A stretch of 51,844 bases of DNA from Candidatus Cloacimonadota bacterium (GTDB taxonomy: Bacteria; Cloacimonadota; Cloacimonadia; Cloacimonadales; Cloacimonadaceae). A model generated the notes under the pieces. It searched no databases. It saw only the letters and a program-made list of their open reading frames with translations, and was not told where the DNA came from. The stretch lies in the NCBI GenBank assembly GCA_029561955.1, contig JAKQWO010000075.1:1-51844 (forward strand). Reading direction: 5' to 3'. Below are positions 25,494 to 34,442 of this stretch, in pieces (positions within the stretch are counted from its first letter, which is position 1; each line of letters begins with the position of its first letter). The position numbers and the translations under genes were made by a program.

Positions 25494-26626
25494 AGCGTCT
25501 TCCTCTTGGAACCTATGTTCAGTATCACGCCCACGCTCAGAGAGTCGATGAGCAGTGCTGAACCACCATAACTGATGAAGGGCAAAGTGTTTCCGGTGGA
25601 GGGGATGATGGACATCGCCACGCCGGTATTGACCAAGACGTTGTAAAAGATATTCAGAGCAAGGCCGGCACAGAGCAGCCTCAGATACAGGTTCTCCTGT
25701 TGATTTGCCGTCTTGAAAGCCCTGAAGAAGATCACACAGTGCAAAAAGAATACAGCGAAAGCGCCGATGAAGCCCAATTCCTCGCCGATGACGGTGAAGA
25801 TGTAGTCCGTCCTCGCTTCAGGCAGGTAGGAATGCTTTGCCCTGCCACGGTTTACGCCTGTTCCGAGAAATCCGCCTCTGGAAAGTGCGGTGATGCTTTC
25901 TCTCACGTTATAATCACTGGGGCCGGGCTCGGCAGTTTCGGATTGGGTGAGCAGGAAATAGGTCCTGTAGGCATCAAGGCGATCACCTCTGAATTTGTCT
26001 CCAAAGGAAATAACGGCCATAAAGCCCAACACCCCGATCAAAAGCAAGATAAATACATATCGATAGCGGATTCCAGCATAGACGGTGAGGGTCAACAAGG
26101 TGGCTGCATTGATGACGATGGTGCTGAGGTGGCGCTCTATATAGATCAAAAAATAGATGATACCGGTGATGATGATCAGGGGATAAAAGTTTTGGATCAG
26201 CCCCTTGAAGTATGAAGTCGCCAAGGCTTCTTGCTTTTTGGAAAAGTGGTCTGCAAAGAGGAAGATCAGAGCCACTCTGGCTAAAAAGCTGGGCTGGAAT
26301 CCTATGCCCATAAAGCGGATAGCCCTCGTGCCGCCCTTTGCGGTCTTGCCAGCTATCAACACCACTATCAGCAAGACAATGGAGATTGCGATGAGGGTCA
26401 TGGGTAACCACTTCATTTTGCCGATATTAGGGAACCTGAACACGATTAGGGTGGAGATGATGGAGACGGTTAGGAAGATGATGTGATTGCGGATGTAGGT
26501 CGGCTCGTTTTGGTTTGAAGCGATATTCATCATCATATATAAACCCACTCCGCACAGCAAGATATAGCAACCTAACAGTATCCGGTCGTAAGTGACGATG
26601 TGTTGATTTGAGCTATTTCTTTTCAT
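25490..26626 (-). CDS. ftsW: SEDS-family lipid II polymerase/divisome protein FtsW
   Basis: A 378-residue polytopic membrane protein with about ten hydrophobic segments. SEDS signatures include 'GGTRAIRFMGIGFQPSFLARV', here as the 'GG.RW...G..FQPSE' equivalent, then 'GFLGTGVNRGRAKHSYLPEARTD' in two parts and 'PSTGNTLPFISYGGSALL' near the end. The start at 26626 lies 14 nt inside murD. A longer frame reaching 26845 runs over the murD 3' end and adds Cys-rich non-membrane sequence, so it is rejected. FtsW polymerises septal glycan with the class B PBP encoded upstream. Note 'PSFL' where 'PSEL' is usual. Confidence 0.94.
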   Translation of the reverse strand: MKRNSSNQHIVTYDRILLGCYILLCGVGLYMMMNIASNQNEPTYIRNHIIFLTVSIISTLIVFRFPNIGKMKWLPMTLIAISIVLLIVVLIAGKTAKGGTRAIRFMGIGFQPSFLARVALIFLFADHFSKKQEALATSYFKGLIQNFYPLIIITGIIYFLIYIERHLSTIVINAATLLTLTVYAGIRYRYVFILLLIGVLGFMAVISFGDKFRGDRLDAYRTYFLLTQSETAEPGPSDYNVRESITALSRGGFLGTGVNRGRAKHSYLPEARTDYIFTVIGEELGFIGAFAVFFLHCVIFFRAFKTANQQENLYLRLLCAGLALNIFYNVLVNTGVAMSIIPSTGNTLPFISYGGSALLIDSLSVGVILNIGSKRKTL

Positions 26627-27965
26627 GGTTCGACACCAGAGATTGAACGATTTGTTTGAAGACTTCGCCCCGATGCTGATAGTTTTGAAACCTGTCAAAG
26701 CTGGCGGCTGCAGGTGAAAGCAGCACGATGTCTCCCCGCAGGGATTCATTGAAAGCAGCTTGCACGCAGGCGCTAAAGTCTTGGAATGTGGCCAAAGGTA
26801 GCTTGCCTTGCCAGGCTTGGAGCATCTTGGCTTCAGTGTCGCCACAAATGTAGACCTTGAGCGCCCATTGGCTGAGGATGTCTGTCAATACGCCGAAATC
26901 CTCGCCCTTATCGCTGCCACCCATGATGACTCTGATGGGCTTTCCAAAGGAAATGAGGGCGCTTCTCACGCTGTCGGTATTGGTGGCTTTGGAGTCGTTG
27001 TAAAAGCTCACACCTGCCACTTCAGCAACATATTCCAAGCGATGGGGGAGAGCGGGGAAGCTCTTTGCTGCATCAATTGCGGCATCGAGACCCAAGCCCA
27101 ATGCCTGAATCGTGAGCATGGCAGCCATGAAGTTGGCGTGGTTGTGCGGGCCTTTGATGATCAGATCATCGGTCAAGCAGCGATACTGGCCGATCTGGAT
27201 ATAGTTACCATCCATCCAGGCCTGCACAACTGGAAAACTGCTGATGAGTGAATAGCGCAGCAGCTTGGCCCTTATCTGCTGGATACGCTGCATGATGGGC
27301 TCGGAATCTGCGCAGATCACGGCTTTGTCTTCAGCAGTTTGGTTTAGGAATACCCGCATCTTGCTCTGTGCGTAGTCATTAAAGTCTTTATAGCGGTCTA
27401 AATGATCCGGAGTGATGTTGAGCAGCAGGGCGACATCTGCCTTGAAGCTCTGGATGGTATCCAGTTGGAAGCTGGAGAGTTCCAAAACGATATAATCTAT
27501 GCCGGCATCTTCTATCGGGTAGTTGCAGATTGCGTCTCCGATGTTGCCTGCCAAGATGGACTTATGCCCCAGAGCATCGAGGCAGTGATGGATGAGGCTG
27601 ACGGTAGTGCTCTTCCCATTTGAACCCGTCACAGCGATGATCTTGGCAGCTTTGTGCATGATGCGATAGCCAAATTCGATGTCACCGATGATCTCTATAC
27701 CTGCTTTGATGCCCTTTTGGACGATAGGAGCAGTGAGAGGAATGCCGGGGCTGATGATCCAGACAGGAAAATCTAAGAGCCGATCCGAGTGAGCGCCAAA
27801 TTCACATTCAAAGTTTGCTTCCAGCTTGGCTGCTTCCGCGATCTGCTCTCGTGGCTTGGTATCGCTCAGGAAGGCGGTTCCACCCAGCTTGCGGATCTTG
27901 TAAGCGGCGGCGATTCCACTTCTTGCCAAGCCCAGCACTGCGTATCGGATATCGGTGTCAAACAT
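26613..27965 (-). CDS. murD: UDP-N-acetylmuramoylalanine-D-glutamate ligase MurD
   Basis: Adds D-Glu to UDP-MurNAc-L-Ala. 450 residues. The N-terminal domain reads 'YAVLGLARSGIAAAYKI' (~8-24), the ATP loop is 'VTGSNGKSTTVSL' (~112-124), 'LNITPDHLDRY' is in the central domain, and the C-terminal domain has 'SFPALPHRLEYV' and 'NDSKATNTDSV' followed by 'MGGSDKGEDF'. The ATG at 27965 has AAGGAAGA upstream and follows mraY after 16 nt. Its 3' end overlaps ftsW. Confidence 0.97.
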   Translation of the reverse strand: MFDTDIRYAVLGLARSGIAAAYKIRKLGGTAFLSDTKPREQIAEAAKLEANFECEFGAHSDRLLDFPVWIISPGIPLTAPIVQKGIKAGIEIIGDIEFGYRIMHKAAKIIAVTGSNGKSTTVSLIHHCLDALGHKSILAGNIGDAICNYPIEDAGIDYIVLELSSFQLDTIQSFKADVALLLNITPDHLDRYKDFNDYAQSKMRVFLNQTAEDKAVICADSEPIMQRIQQIRAKLLRYSLISSFPVVQAWMDGNYIQIGQYRCLTDDLIIKGPHNHANFMAAMLTIQALGLGLDAAIDAAKSFPALPHRLEYVAEVAGVSFYNDSKATNTDSVRSALISFGKPIRVIMGGSDKGEDFGVLTDILSQWALKVYICGDTEAKMLQAWQGKLPLATFQDFSACVQAAFNESLRGDIVLLSPAAASFDRFQNYQHRGEVFKQIVQSLVSNHEKK

Positions 27966-27981
27966 CGCTAATCTTCCTTGC

Positions 27982-29085
27982 CTATCGAAGCTTTATCGTG
28001 CTGAGTCCAATCGCCACCAAGAGGATAGCGACGATCCAAAAGCGGATCACGATCTTGGATTCATGCAAGCCCTTGAGTTCGTAATGATGGTGGACGGGAG
28101 CGCAGAGAAACACACGTCTTCCTGCGCCGAAACGTTTCTTGGTGTATTTGAACCAAGAGCGCTGGATGATCACAGACAGGGTTTCATAGATGAAGATCGA
28201 GCCGATGATCATGAAGAAGATCTGCTCTTTCAAGACGATGGAGATCACGGCCAGGACTCCGCCTATTGTGAGCGAGCCGGTATCGCCCATAAACACTTGT
28301 GCGGGATAGGAATTGAACCACAAAAAACCGATGAGCGTGCCTATCAGCGCTGCGATGAAGACGGTAAGCTCACCCGCTGAGAAGATAAATTCCAGATTCA
28401 GGTATTTTGCCGCCACATAGTTTCCTTTGAGATAGGCCATTACGCCCAGTCCCAATGCAGAAGCGATCATCACCCCGGAGGCCAGGCCGTCCAAGCCATC
28501 GGTGAGATTGACTGCATTTGAGGTCCCCACGATGAAGAACAAAGTGAAGGGGATAAAGAAGATACCCAGCTCGAGATATATGTTTTTCAAAAAAGGTATC
28601 TGCAGGGCGGAGACATGGGAGCCGTCTTTAGCACCGTAATAGATGGCTAAAGTGAGAAATAGAGCCACACTGATCTGTCCCCAGAGCTTATATTTGGGCA
28701 CCAAGCCCTTCTTGGCTTTGACAAAGTTTTTCAAGTAGTCATCCAAAAAGCCCAAAACACCCAGCCAGACGGTGGTTAGATACATCATCAGGATGGAGTT
28801 GTTTCCTAGGTCGTTCCATAAAAATGAGGAAATGAGCAGCGAGCTGAGGATGATGATGCCACCCATGGTGGGAGTTCCAGCTTTGATGCTGTGTTTTTCC
28901 GGTGCATCCTCGTCGATGGTCTCCACGGCTTTCACAAGCTTCAGTTGCCTGATAAACCAAGGCCCCAAAGCTAAAGACAGCAGCAGAGAGGTGATAAATG
29001 CGCCAATCGAGCGGAAGGTCACATAGCGAAACACGTTGAACATGATGCTATATTTGGCCAAGGGAAAGAGTAGATGATAGAGCAC
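27982..29085 (-). CDS. mraY: Phospho-N-acetylmuramoyl-pentapeptide transferase MraY
   Basis: Transfers phospho-MurNAc-pentapeptide to undecaprenyl phosphate, making lipid I. 367 residues with about ten membrane helices. Family motifs seen are 'KAGTPTMGGIIIL', 'GFLDDYLKN' (catalytic Asp pair) and 'NAVNLTDGLDGLASG', then 'FMGDTGSL' and 'PVHHHYELKG' near the end. The start is GTG at 29085 immediately after the murE/F TAA, with AAAGGAG 8-10 nt upstream. It lies between murE/F and murD as usual. Confidence 0.97.
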   Translation of the reverse strand: MLYHLLFPLAKYSIMFNVFRYVTFRSIGAFITSLLLSLALGPWFIRQLKLVKAVETIDEDAPEKHSIKAGTPTMGGIIILSSLLISSFLWNDLGNNSILMMYLTTVWLGVLGFLDDYLKNFVKAKKGLVPKYKLWGQISVALFLTLAIYYGAKDGSHVSALQIPFLKNIYLELGIFFIPFTLFFIVGTSNAVNLTDGLDGLASGVMIASALGLGVMAYLKGNYVAAKYLNLEFIFSAGELTVFIAALIGTLIGFLWFNSYPAQVFMGDTGSLTIGGVLAVISIVLKEQIFFMIIGSIFIYETLSVIIQRSWFKYTKKRFGAGRRVFLCAPVHHHYELKGLHESKIVIRFWIVAILLVAIGLSTIKLR

Positions 29086-31917
29086 TTATTCTCCTTTACC
29101 CAAGTAGGGCAGCAGTTTTGCCAGTTTGATGCCATTGGAAGCTTTCACTAGGATCACGGAGTCGGCTGGAATCCGCACCTGAGCCCAGTTTATGATCAAG
29201 TCATCCACATTCTGAAAGTGAAGGCTATCTATTTGTGATTCAAGCGGTTGATAATGCTGACTCAGTTCACCCACGGTGTAGAGTCCATCCACTTCTGACT
29301 CCGCTAAGATGGCGCCAATCATCTGATGATAGGTCACTGCCATATCTCCCAGCTCAAGCATGTCGCCCAAGAAGGCCAGATGCGGTTTTCCCGGCTTGAG
29401 GCTTTGCCAGTATTCCAGAGCTTTGCGCATGGAGACGGGATTGGCATTGTAGCAATCCGAGATCAAAATCCTGTCGTCAATAAAGTCCGTTTCCATGCGG
29501 TGGTGCAGGTCGAGAGGGAGCATCAATCCAGCTTGGATGACCTCAGGCTTGATGCCCTTCTCCAAGGCCAAAGCGATGGCAAAGGAAGCATTGAGCACAA
29601 AGTGCGGCATCTTGCTTGGCACTTCAAAGCTGTGCCCAGCTAAGTTAAAGCTTTGACCCTCAGGGCGTTCCTTCACCTCTGTGATCCGATATCTGCTTTG
29701 CTCACCATAGCCCACTCCGATGGAATTGGCAGCGTATCTGGCAAACCTCGCATCATCTCCATCATAAAGCCGTAGCTGCATATTGGGATCCAAGATAACG
29801 CTCTTTTCCCTGAACACACCATCCTCAGAGCCAAAGTGTTCCAGATGCGAAGGGCCGACATTGATCAGGACACCGGCATTGGGATGCAGTGTTTCCATCA
29901 TCTGTGGAATCTCGCCAAAATGGTTGGTTCCCAGCTCAAAGACACCGTATTGGTGCTGAGGTTTAACCCTGCGGATGGTTTTGCATAAGCCTATGATATT
30001 GTTTTCATTAGCGCTTGTCTTGAGTGTGGGCGCTTCGCTGCTGAGGATATTTGCCAAGATTTCCTTGGTGCTGGTCTTGCCTGTGCTGCCGGTGAGGGCG
30101 ATCTTGTAAAGCGGAAACATGCCGATATACTTGCTATGCACGGCGGCCAAAGCCTTGATGGAAGAGGCAGCCTGATGATAGTTCTTCGCCTCCAGAGCAC
30201 GCTCACCAATGGCGAAATTGCTCTCATCCTTGAGGACTTCACTCAGGAAGGAATGGCCATCAAAATTGAGCCCTTTGAGAGCGAAGAACACAGAGCCCGG
30301 CTTGAGATTGCGGCTGTCGGTGGAAATGTATTGGTAACTGCGAGGAGGGTGATAGCCTGTTTCCTCTTCCTGATGTGGGATCCCCAAGATGACCTTGAGC
30401 ATGGTTGCATCAAGAGGCAGGCTCAGAGCCTGAGGATCAGGCTCTACCTTGCTCTTCAAATACTGATTAACTGTCTCCACATCGTCAAAATGATGCCTCT
30501 GCCCTTCGATTTCCTGATAGGTTTCGTGTCCTTTACCACAAATCACTACGATGTCCTGCGGGCTTGCCAGGCTTAAGATGGCCTGAATAGCCAAAGCCCG
30601 GTCTCTGATGATCCACCATGGCAAGTCAAGATGCGAGCCGCTAATGATGTCAGCGATGATACTAACGGGGTTCTCACTGCGCGGGTTATCGTCTGTAATG
30701 ATGACAAAATCCGAGTGCCTGAGTGCGGAACTCAGCATCAGAGGCCGCTTGCCTTTATCCCGATCGCCACCCGCACCCATGAGGCACAAAACCTTGTTAT
30801 GAGGCAGCCCACGCGCTGTCTTTAACACCGTTTCGATCGCATCCGGCGTGTGGGCATAATCCACATAAATGCCGATGCCCTTGTCGTTTGCTACACTCTG
30901 CATGCGTCCGGGAACTGTTTTCGCCGCATAGATCGCCTTTTGGATGTCCCTCAGATCAAAGCTCATCAGATGCAGCGCCGCAGCGGCCATGGCGATATTG
31001 GTGGCATTGAATTCACCGATCAGCCCACTTCGCAAGGTGATTCCACCTTCATTGGTTTTGAAGACAAAGGAGAGTCCGTCCAGATCGCATTTTAGGTCTT
31101 CAATCCTATATGCGGCATCGGTGCGTCCCACGGTGAAGACAGACCCCAAGCTATAGGTCAAATCTTCCGCCAGCTCCGCTCCATAACTATCTGATGTATT
31201 GACGATTGCTACACTCCGTCCCAGTCTTACGGAGTCAAACCACCCGGATTTCACCTCAAAATACAGGTTCATATTTCCATGAAAATCGAGGTGATCACGG
31301 CTGAGATTGGTAAAAAGACATAGGTCAAATTCCAGGCCGTAAACCCTATCCAAAGCAATAGCATGCGAGGATACTTCCATGATCACGTAGCTCACTTCTG
31401 CGTCTCTCATAGAGGCCAAGATACGGTTGAGCTCCATGATATCGGGTGTAGTGTGCTTGGTTTCATAGTGATCATCGTTGATCTTATATCCCAAGGTGCC
31501 TATCCAGCCGACTTTTAGCCCCAGGCTTCTAAGAGCAGAAAAGATGACCAGGGAGGTGCTGGTCTTTCCGTTTGTGCCTGTTACGCCGATGAGTCTGAAG
31601 CTGGAAGAGGGATTTTGGTAGTATAAACCAGCCAGTAATGCTGCGGCTTTACGGCTATCTGAGATTTTGATGTAGCTGCAGGTGACCTGAGGTTCTGCTG
31701 TGCCCACCACGAGTGCCGCTTTTTGGGAGACTGCCTGCTCGATAAAATTATGTCCGTCAAAGCTTAAGCCCTTGATTGCGATAAAGATATCCCCGCTGCC
31801 CACCATGCGGTTATCCGTGATAGGTGTGCCCTGGATTTCTTGGCTCTGATCCAGATTATAGCCTTTTGGTTGAAGGTCATGAGCGGTGAAAAGCTTTATT
31901 ATCTCGCCAATCTTCAT
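29086..31917 (-). CDS. murE-murF: MurE-MurF fusion (meso-DAP-adding and D-Ala-D-Ala-adding ligases)
   Basis: One 943-residue polypeptide carries two Mur ligases. Residues ~1-490 are MurE: 'DNRMVGSGDIFIAIKG', ATP loop 'GVTGTNGKTSTS', 'TTPDIMELN' and 'TDDNPRSENP' (~410). The DNPR motif marks meso-diaminopimelate specificity. Residues ~510-943 are MurF: 'STDSRNLKPGSVFFALKG', ATP loop 'LTGSTGKTSTKEIL' (~605), 'TSANENNIIG' and 'DCYNANPVSMR'. A ~25-residue linker joins them. The ATG at 31917 overlaps the ftsI stop (ATGA); a start 21 nt earlier is not needed. MurE/MurF fusions occur sporadically; both halves keep their ATP loops, so both are probably active. Confidence 0.96.
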   Translation of the reverse strand: MKIGEIIKLFTAHDLQPKGYNLDQSQEIQGTPITDNRMVGSGDIFIAIKGLSFDGHNFIEQAVSQKAALVVGTAEPQVTCSYIKISDSRKAAALLAGLYYQNPSSSFRLIGVTGTNGKTSTSLVIFSALRSLGLKVGWIGTLGYKINDDHYETKHTTPDIMELNRILASMRDAEVSYVIMEVSSHAIALDRVYGLEFDLCLFTNLSRDHLDFHGNMNLYFEVKSGWFDSVRLGRSVAIVNTSDSYGAELAEDLTYSLGSVFTVGRTDAAYRIEDLKCDLDGLSFVFKTNEGGITLRSGLIGEFNATNIAMAAAALHLMSFDLRDIQKAIYAAKTVPGRMQSVANDKGIGIYVDYAHTPDAIETVLKTARGLPHNKVLCLMGAGGDRDKGKRPLMLSSALRHSDFVIITDDNPRSENPVSIIADIISGSHLDLPWWIIRDRALAIQAILSLASPQDIVVICGKGHETYQEIEGQRHHFDDVETVNQYLKSKVEPDPQALSLPLDATMLKVILGIPHQEEETGYHPPRSYQYISTDSRNLKPGSVFFALKGLNFDGHSFLSEVLKDESNFAIGERALEAKNYHQAASSIKALAAVHSKYIGMFPLYKIALTGSTGKTSTKEILANILSSEAPTLKTSANENNIIGLCKTIRRVKPQHQYGVFELGTNHFGEIPQMMETLHPNAGVLINVGPSHLEHFGSEDGVFREKSVILDPNMQLRLYDGDDARFARYAANSIGVGYGEQSRYRITEVKERPEGQSFNLAGHSFEVPSKMPHFVLNASFAIALALEKGIKPEVIQAGLMLPLDLHHRMETDFIDDRILISDCYNANPVSMRKALEYWQSLKPGKPHLAFLGDMLELGDMAVTYHQMIGAILAESEVDGLYTVGELSQHYQPLESQIDSLHFQNVDDLIINWAQVRIPADSVILVKASNGIKLAKLLPYLGKGE

Positions 31918-34088
31918 AGAGATGCCTCTACAATACAAGTGCTATTTGGGTAGATCTTTTCTCCGGGGCTGATGCTTTGGCTTTTCACGATGCCCGAGCC
32001 CCTGATATTGAGCATCAAATTGTGTGCAGAGGCCGTTCTCAACGCTTTACGCAGCGTCATACCCACCAGTTTGGGCATGGTTCCGCTGGGCACCTCTTGC
32101 GGGCTTGAAGATGCTCTATGTCCCACTTTGATGGTGATGGGATGCCCAGGTTCCACCGCTACATTTGGCTTTGGGAATTGATCCACCACGATGTTTAAAG
32201 TATCAGAACCCTCCACCTTATATTGGAAGCCATGACGGCTTAAAATGTTCTTAGCCTCAGAAATATGCTTGCCCTTCAAATCCGGCATCACAAGCGAGGC
32301 CTGCATCAATCTATCATTGAAGGCGATCGCATCACAACCGGGCATAGAGAGGATTGATTCCACGATCTTTCTAAAGGTGGGAGCGGCACTTGTGCTGCCA
32401 TAGTGATAGCCGGTCGCAGGCTCGTCATAAAACACCACCACCACCATGCGCGGGTCTTCTATCGGAAAGGTTCCAGCAAAGACGGAAGTGTATTTACCGC
32501 TGGAATATCCACGTGTTCCCTCCACGTTTTTCTGAGCTGTTCCCGTCTTGCCACCCAGAGAGATGTAATCCATCTTGATGTGTCTGCCCGTGCCGTGATC
32601 CACCACAGCTTGCAGATAGCTAAGCACCGTATCTGCAGCAGCTTTGCTGGCCACTTGCTTGATCACGGTGGGCTCAAATTGCTCCACCACGTTGCCCTTT
32701 TCATCCACATAAGCGTCCACCAACATCGGCTTCATCATCTTGCCTCCATTGGCGATAGCGGCAAAAGCGACCGCCTGCTGCAGAGCCGTGACGCTGATTG
32801 CTTGCCCAAAAGAGATGGAATGAAGCGTGAAGCCATCCCAATTGGCGAGTTTGGCAAAGATGCCACTCGTTTCCCCATGTAGATTCAGTGCGGTTTTTTG
32901 GCCAAAGCCGTAAGAGATAAACTTTTCATACATTCGTCTGTTGCCGATGCGTTCTGCCAATTTGGCCACGCCGACGTTGCTTGATTTTGCAATGATGCCC
33001 ATGGGTGTGAGCGAGCCATAATTGTGTGTGTCGCTGATTCTTCTGCGTCCCACCTGATATACGCCGCAGGGGATGAGCTCGTTGTGACGCACCACTTTAT
33101 AATCCAAGGCTGCCAACATGGTGAGTGGCTTCATCGTGGAACCGGGCTCAAACATAAAGCTGGAGGGGATATTTGCCCTCACCCTCACCAGATTGGGGTC
33201 CACCGATCTGTCGTCGTGCGAGACTCCTGCCATAGCTAAAATTCTGCCCGTTTTGGGGTCCATCACCACCGCACCGGCGTTTTTGGCGCTGTATTTCACC
33301 AAACCCTCGCGCAGCTCTTTCTCGATCAGCTCCTGCAAGCCGGAATCTATGGTGAGCCTGATTCCCAGCCCATTTACCGGCATTTTTTCTTTCAGGTTGG
33401 GATAGGGAACACGTTGATGATTGGCATCTTCCACATACTCTCTCCAGCCGTTTTCGCCCGCCAAAAGGTCGTTATAAGTGGATTCCAGTCCGCAGATACC
33501 GGAGAGCTTATAGATGGATTTACTCTGCGTGAGCGGATCGTATCCATCAGATTCGGCTCTGACCGAACCCAAAAGCCGTGCTGCCACTATATCCTTGGAA
33601 TAGATGCGTTTCATGGAGGCAAAGCTGTGCGACAATCCCACCACACCATCTGCGTCAAAGGCTTTGATGATACGGTCAAGCTCACTTTCCTTGATCTTGT
33701 TGCTGATCTGGATGGAGGTGAGCTTCTTGTTGATATTCAGTCTCTTGAGTACCGCTTCTTTGCTCAGGGAGCTGTTTTTGGAGATCAAGTCCGCTACAAT
33801 ATCATAGGCTTCGCTCGGCTCGATTTTTTTGCGCTCTGCCCATCTGCTTACAGACGCTCGGTCTATATCCACCTGATAATAGCGGATGCTGCTCACCAAG
33901 AGGCTCCCATTTGCATCGTAAATTGGCCCTCGATTTGGGATCAAAATATCTTTCCGAGGTATATAGCGTCCTGCGATCCTGCTCTTGAGATCGATAGGGT
34001 TAAATACCTGCAAACTGAAAAGATATACTGTCCAGATTACTGCAATCAGCAGAAAAATCCCAGCCAATAAACGATATCTACTTTGCAT
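31914..34088 (-). CDS. ftsI: Class B penicillin-binding protein FtsI (septal transpeptidase) with PASTA domains
   Basis: 724-residue transpeptidase that cross-links septal peptidoglycan. One N-terminal membrane helix (~6-26) is followed by a pedestal domain, then a catalytic domain with 'PGSTMKPL' (active Ser near 319), 'AKSSNVG' (~369) and 'GGKTGTAQ' (~513). Two PASTA domains fill the C-terminus: 'MPDLKGKHISEAKNILSRHG' (~600-660) and 'MPKLVGMTLRKALRTASAHN' (~665-724). PASTA tails are usual in Gram-positive PBP2x and SpoVD and occur in some other phyla. The ATG lies 3 nt after the ftsL stop; its own TGA overlaps murE. Confidence 0.96.
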   Translation of the reverse strand: MQSRYRLLAGIFLLIAVIWTVYLFSLQVFNPIDLKSRIAGRYIPRKDILIPNRGPIYDANGSLLVSSIRYYQVDIDRASVSRWAERKKIEPSEAYDIVADLISKNSSLSKEAVLKRLNINKKLTSIQISNKIKESELDRIIKAFDADGVVGLSHSFASMKRIYSKDIVAARLLGSVRAESDGYDPLTQSKSIYKLSGICGLESTYNDLLAGENGWREYVEDANHQRVPYPNLKEKMPVNGLGIRLTIDSGLQELIEKELREGLVKYSAKNAGAVVMDPKTGRILAMAGVSHDDRSVDPNLVRVRANIPSSFMFEPGSTMKPLTMLAALDYKVVRHNELIPCGVYQVGRRRISDTHNYGSLTPMGIIAKSSNVGVAKLAERIGNRRMYEKFISYGFGQKTALNLHGETSGIFAKLANWDGFTLHSISFGQAISVTALQQAVAFAAIANGGKMMKPMLVDAYVDEKGNVVEQFEPTVIKQVASKAAADTVLSYLQAVVDHGTGRHIKMDYISLGGKTGTAQKNVEGTRGYSSGKYTSVFAGTFPIEDPRMVVVVFYDEPATGYHYGSTSAAPTFRKIVESILSMPGCDAIAFNDRLMQASLVMPDLKGKHISEAKNILSRHGFQYKVEGSDTLNIVVDQFPKPNVAVEPGHPITIKVGHRASSSPQEVPSGTMPKLVGMTLRKALRTASAHNLMLNIRGSGIVKSQSISPGEKIYPNSTCIVEASL

Positions 34089-34091
34089 GCA

Positions 34092-34442
34092 TCAATCCGG
34101 GATTATCTGAACCTGGCTCGCTTCAGCCTTGGTGGAGATCAAGTCTACGATGCAATAGGACGAGGTTTCTGTCTTCTCGTTAGGCTCTTGCACATAGACC
34201 ACTTTGCCCTTGGCCAGTTCGGATTGTTGCAATTCCACACTCACCAAGTTTGAGATGTTGTCCGGGCTGCAAAGATCATCGTATTCCACCATCAATTCCG
34301 TGTTGATATTCTTGGTGGCGTTGATGCTTTTCTCGATCTGATCGATGGTCTGAGTGTAGACCAAGATCTTCCTCTTATTGGCAAAATCAAGATAGAAGAA
34401 TAGAAGTGCGATCACCAAAAGTATTACAAATCTGCCTTTCAT
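34092..34442 (-). CDS. ftsL: FtsL-like small divisome protein
   Basis: A 116-residue bitopic protein: a short basic start ('MKGRF'), one membrane helix (~5-22, 'VILLVIALLFFYLDFA') and then a helical, coiled-coil-prone stretch with 'QIEKSINATKNINTELMVEYDDL' heptads (in two parts). FtsL proteins diverge strongly, so the call rests on size, topology and position between rsmH and ftsI. The ATG at 34442 overlaps the rsmH stop (ATGA). A longer frame to 34607 runs over rsmH and is rejected. It would complex with FtsQ/DivIB and a DivIC partner not identified here. Confidence 0.8.
   Translation of the reverse strand: MKGRFVILLVIALLFFYLDFANKRKILVYTQTIDQIEKSINATKNINTELMVEYDDLCSPDNISNLVSVELQQSELAKGKVVYVQEPNEKTETSSYCIVDLISTKAEASQVQIIPD

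Noticed and set aside
26627-26845. 73-residue N-terminal extension of ftsW
   Set aside because: It overlaps murD, is not membrane-like, and the ATG at 26626 gives a normal FtsW start.
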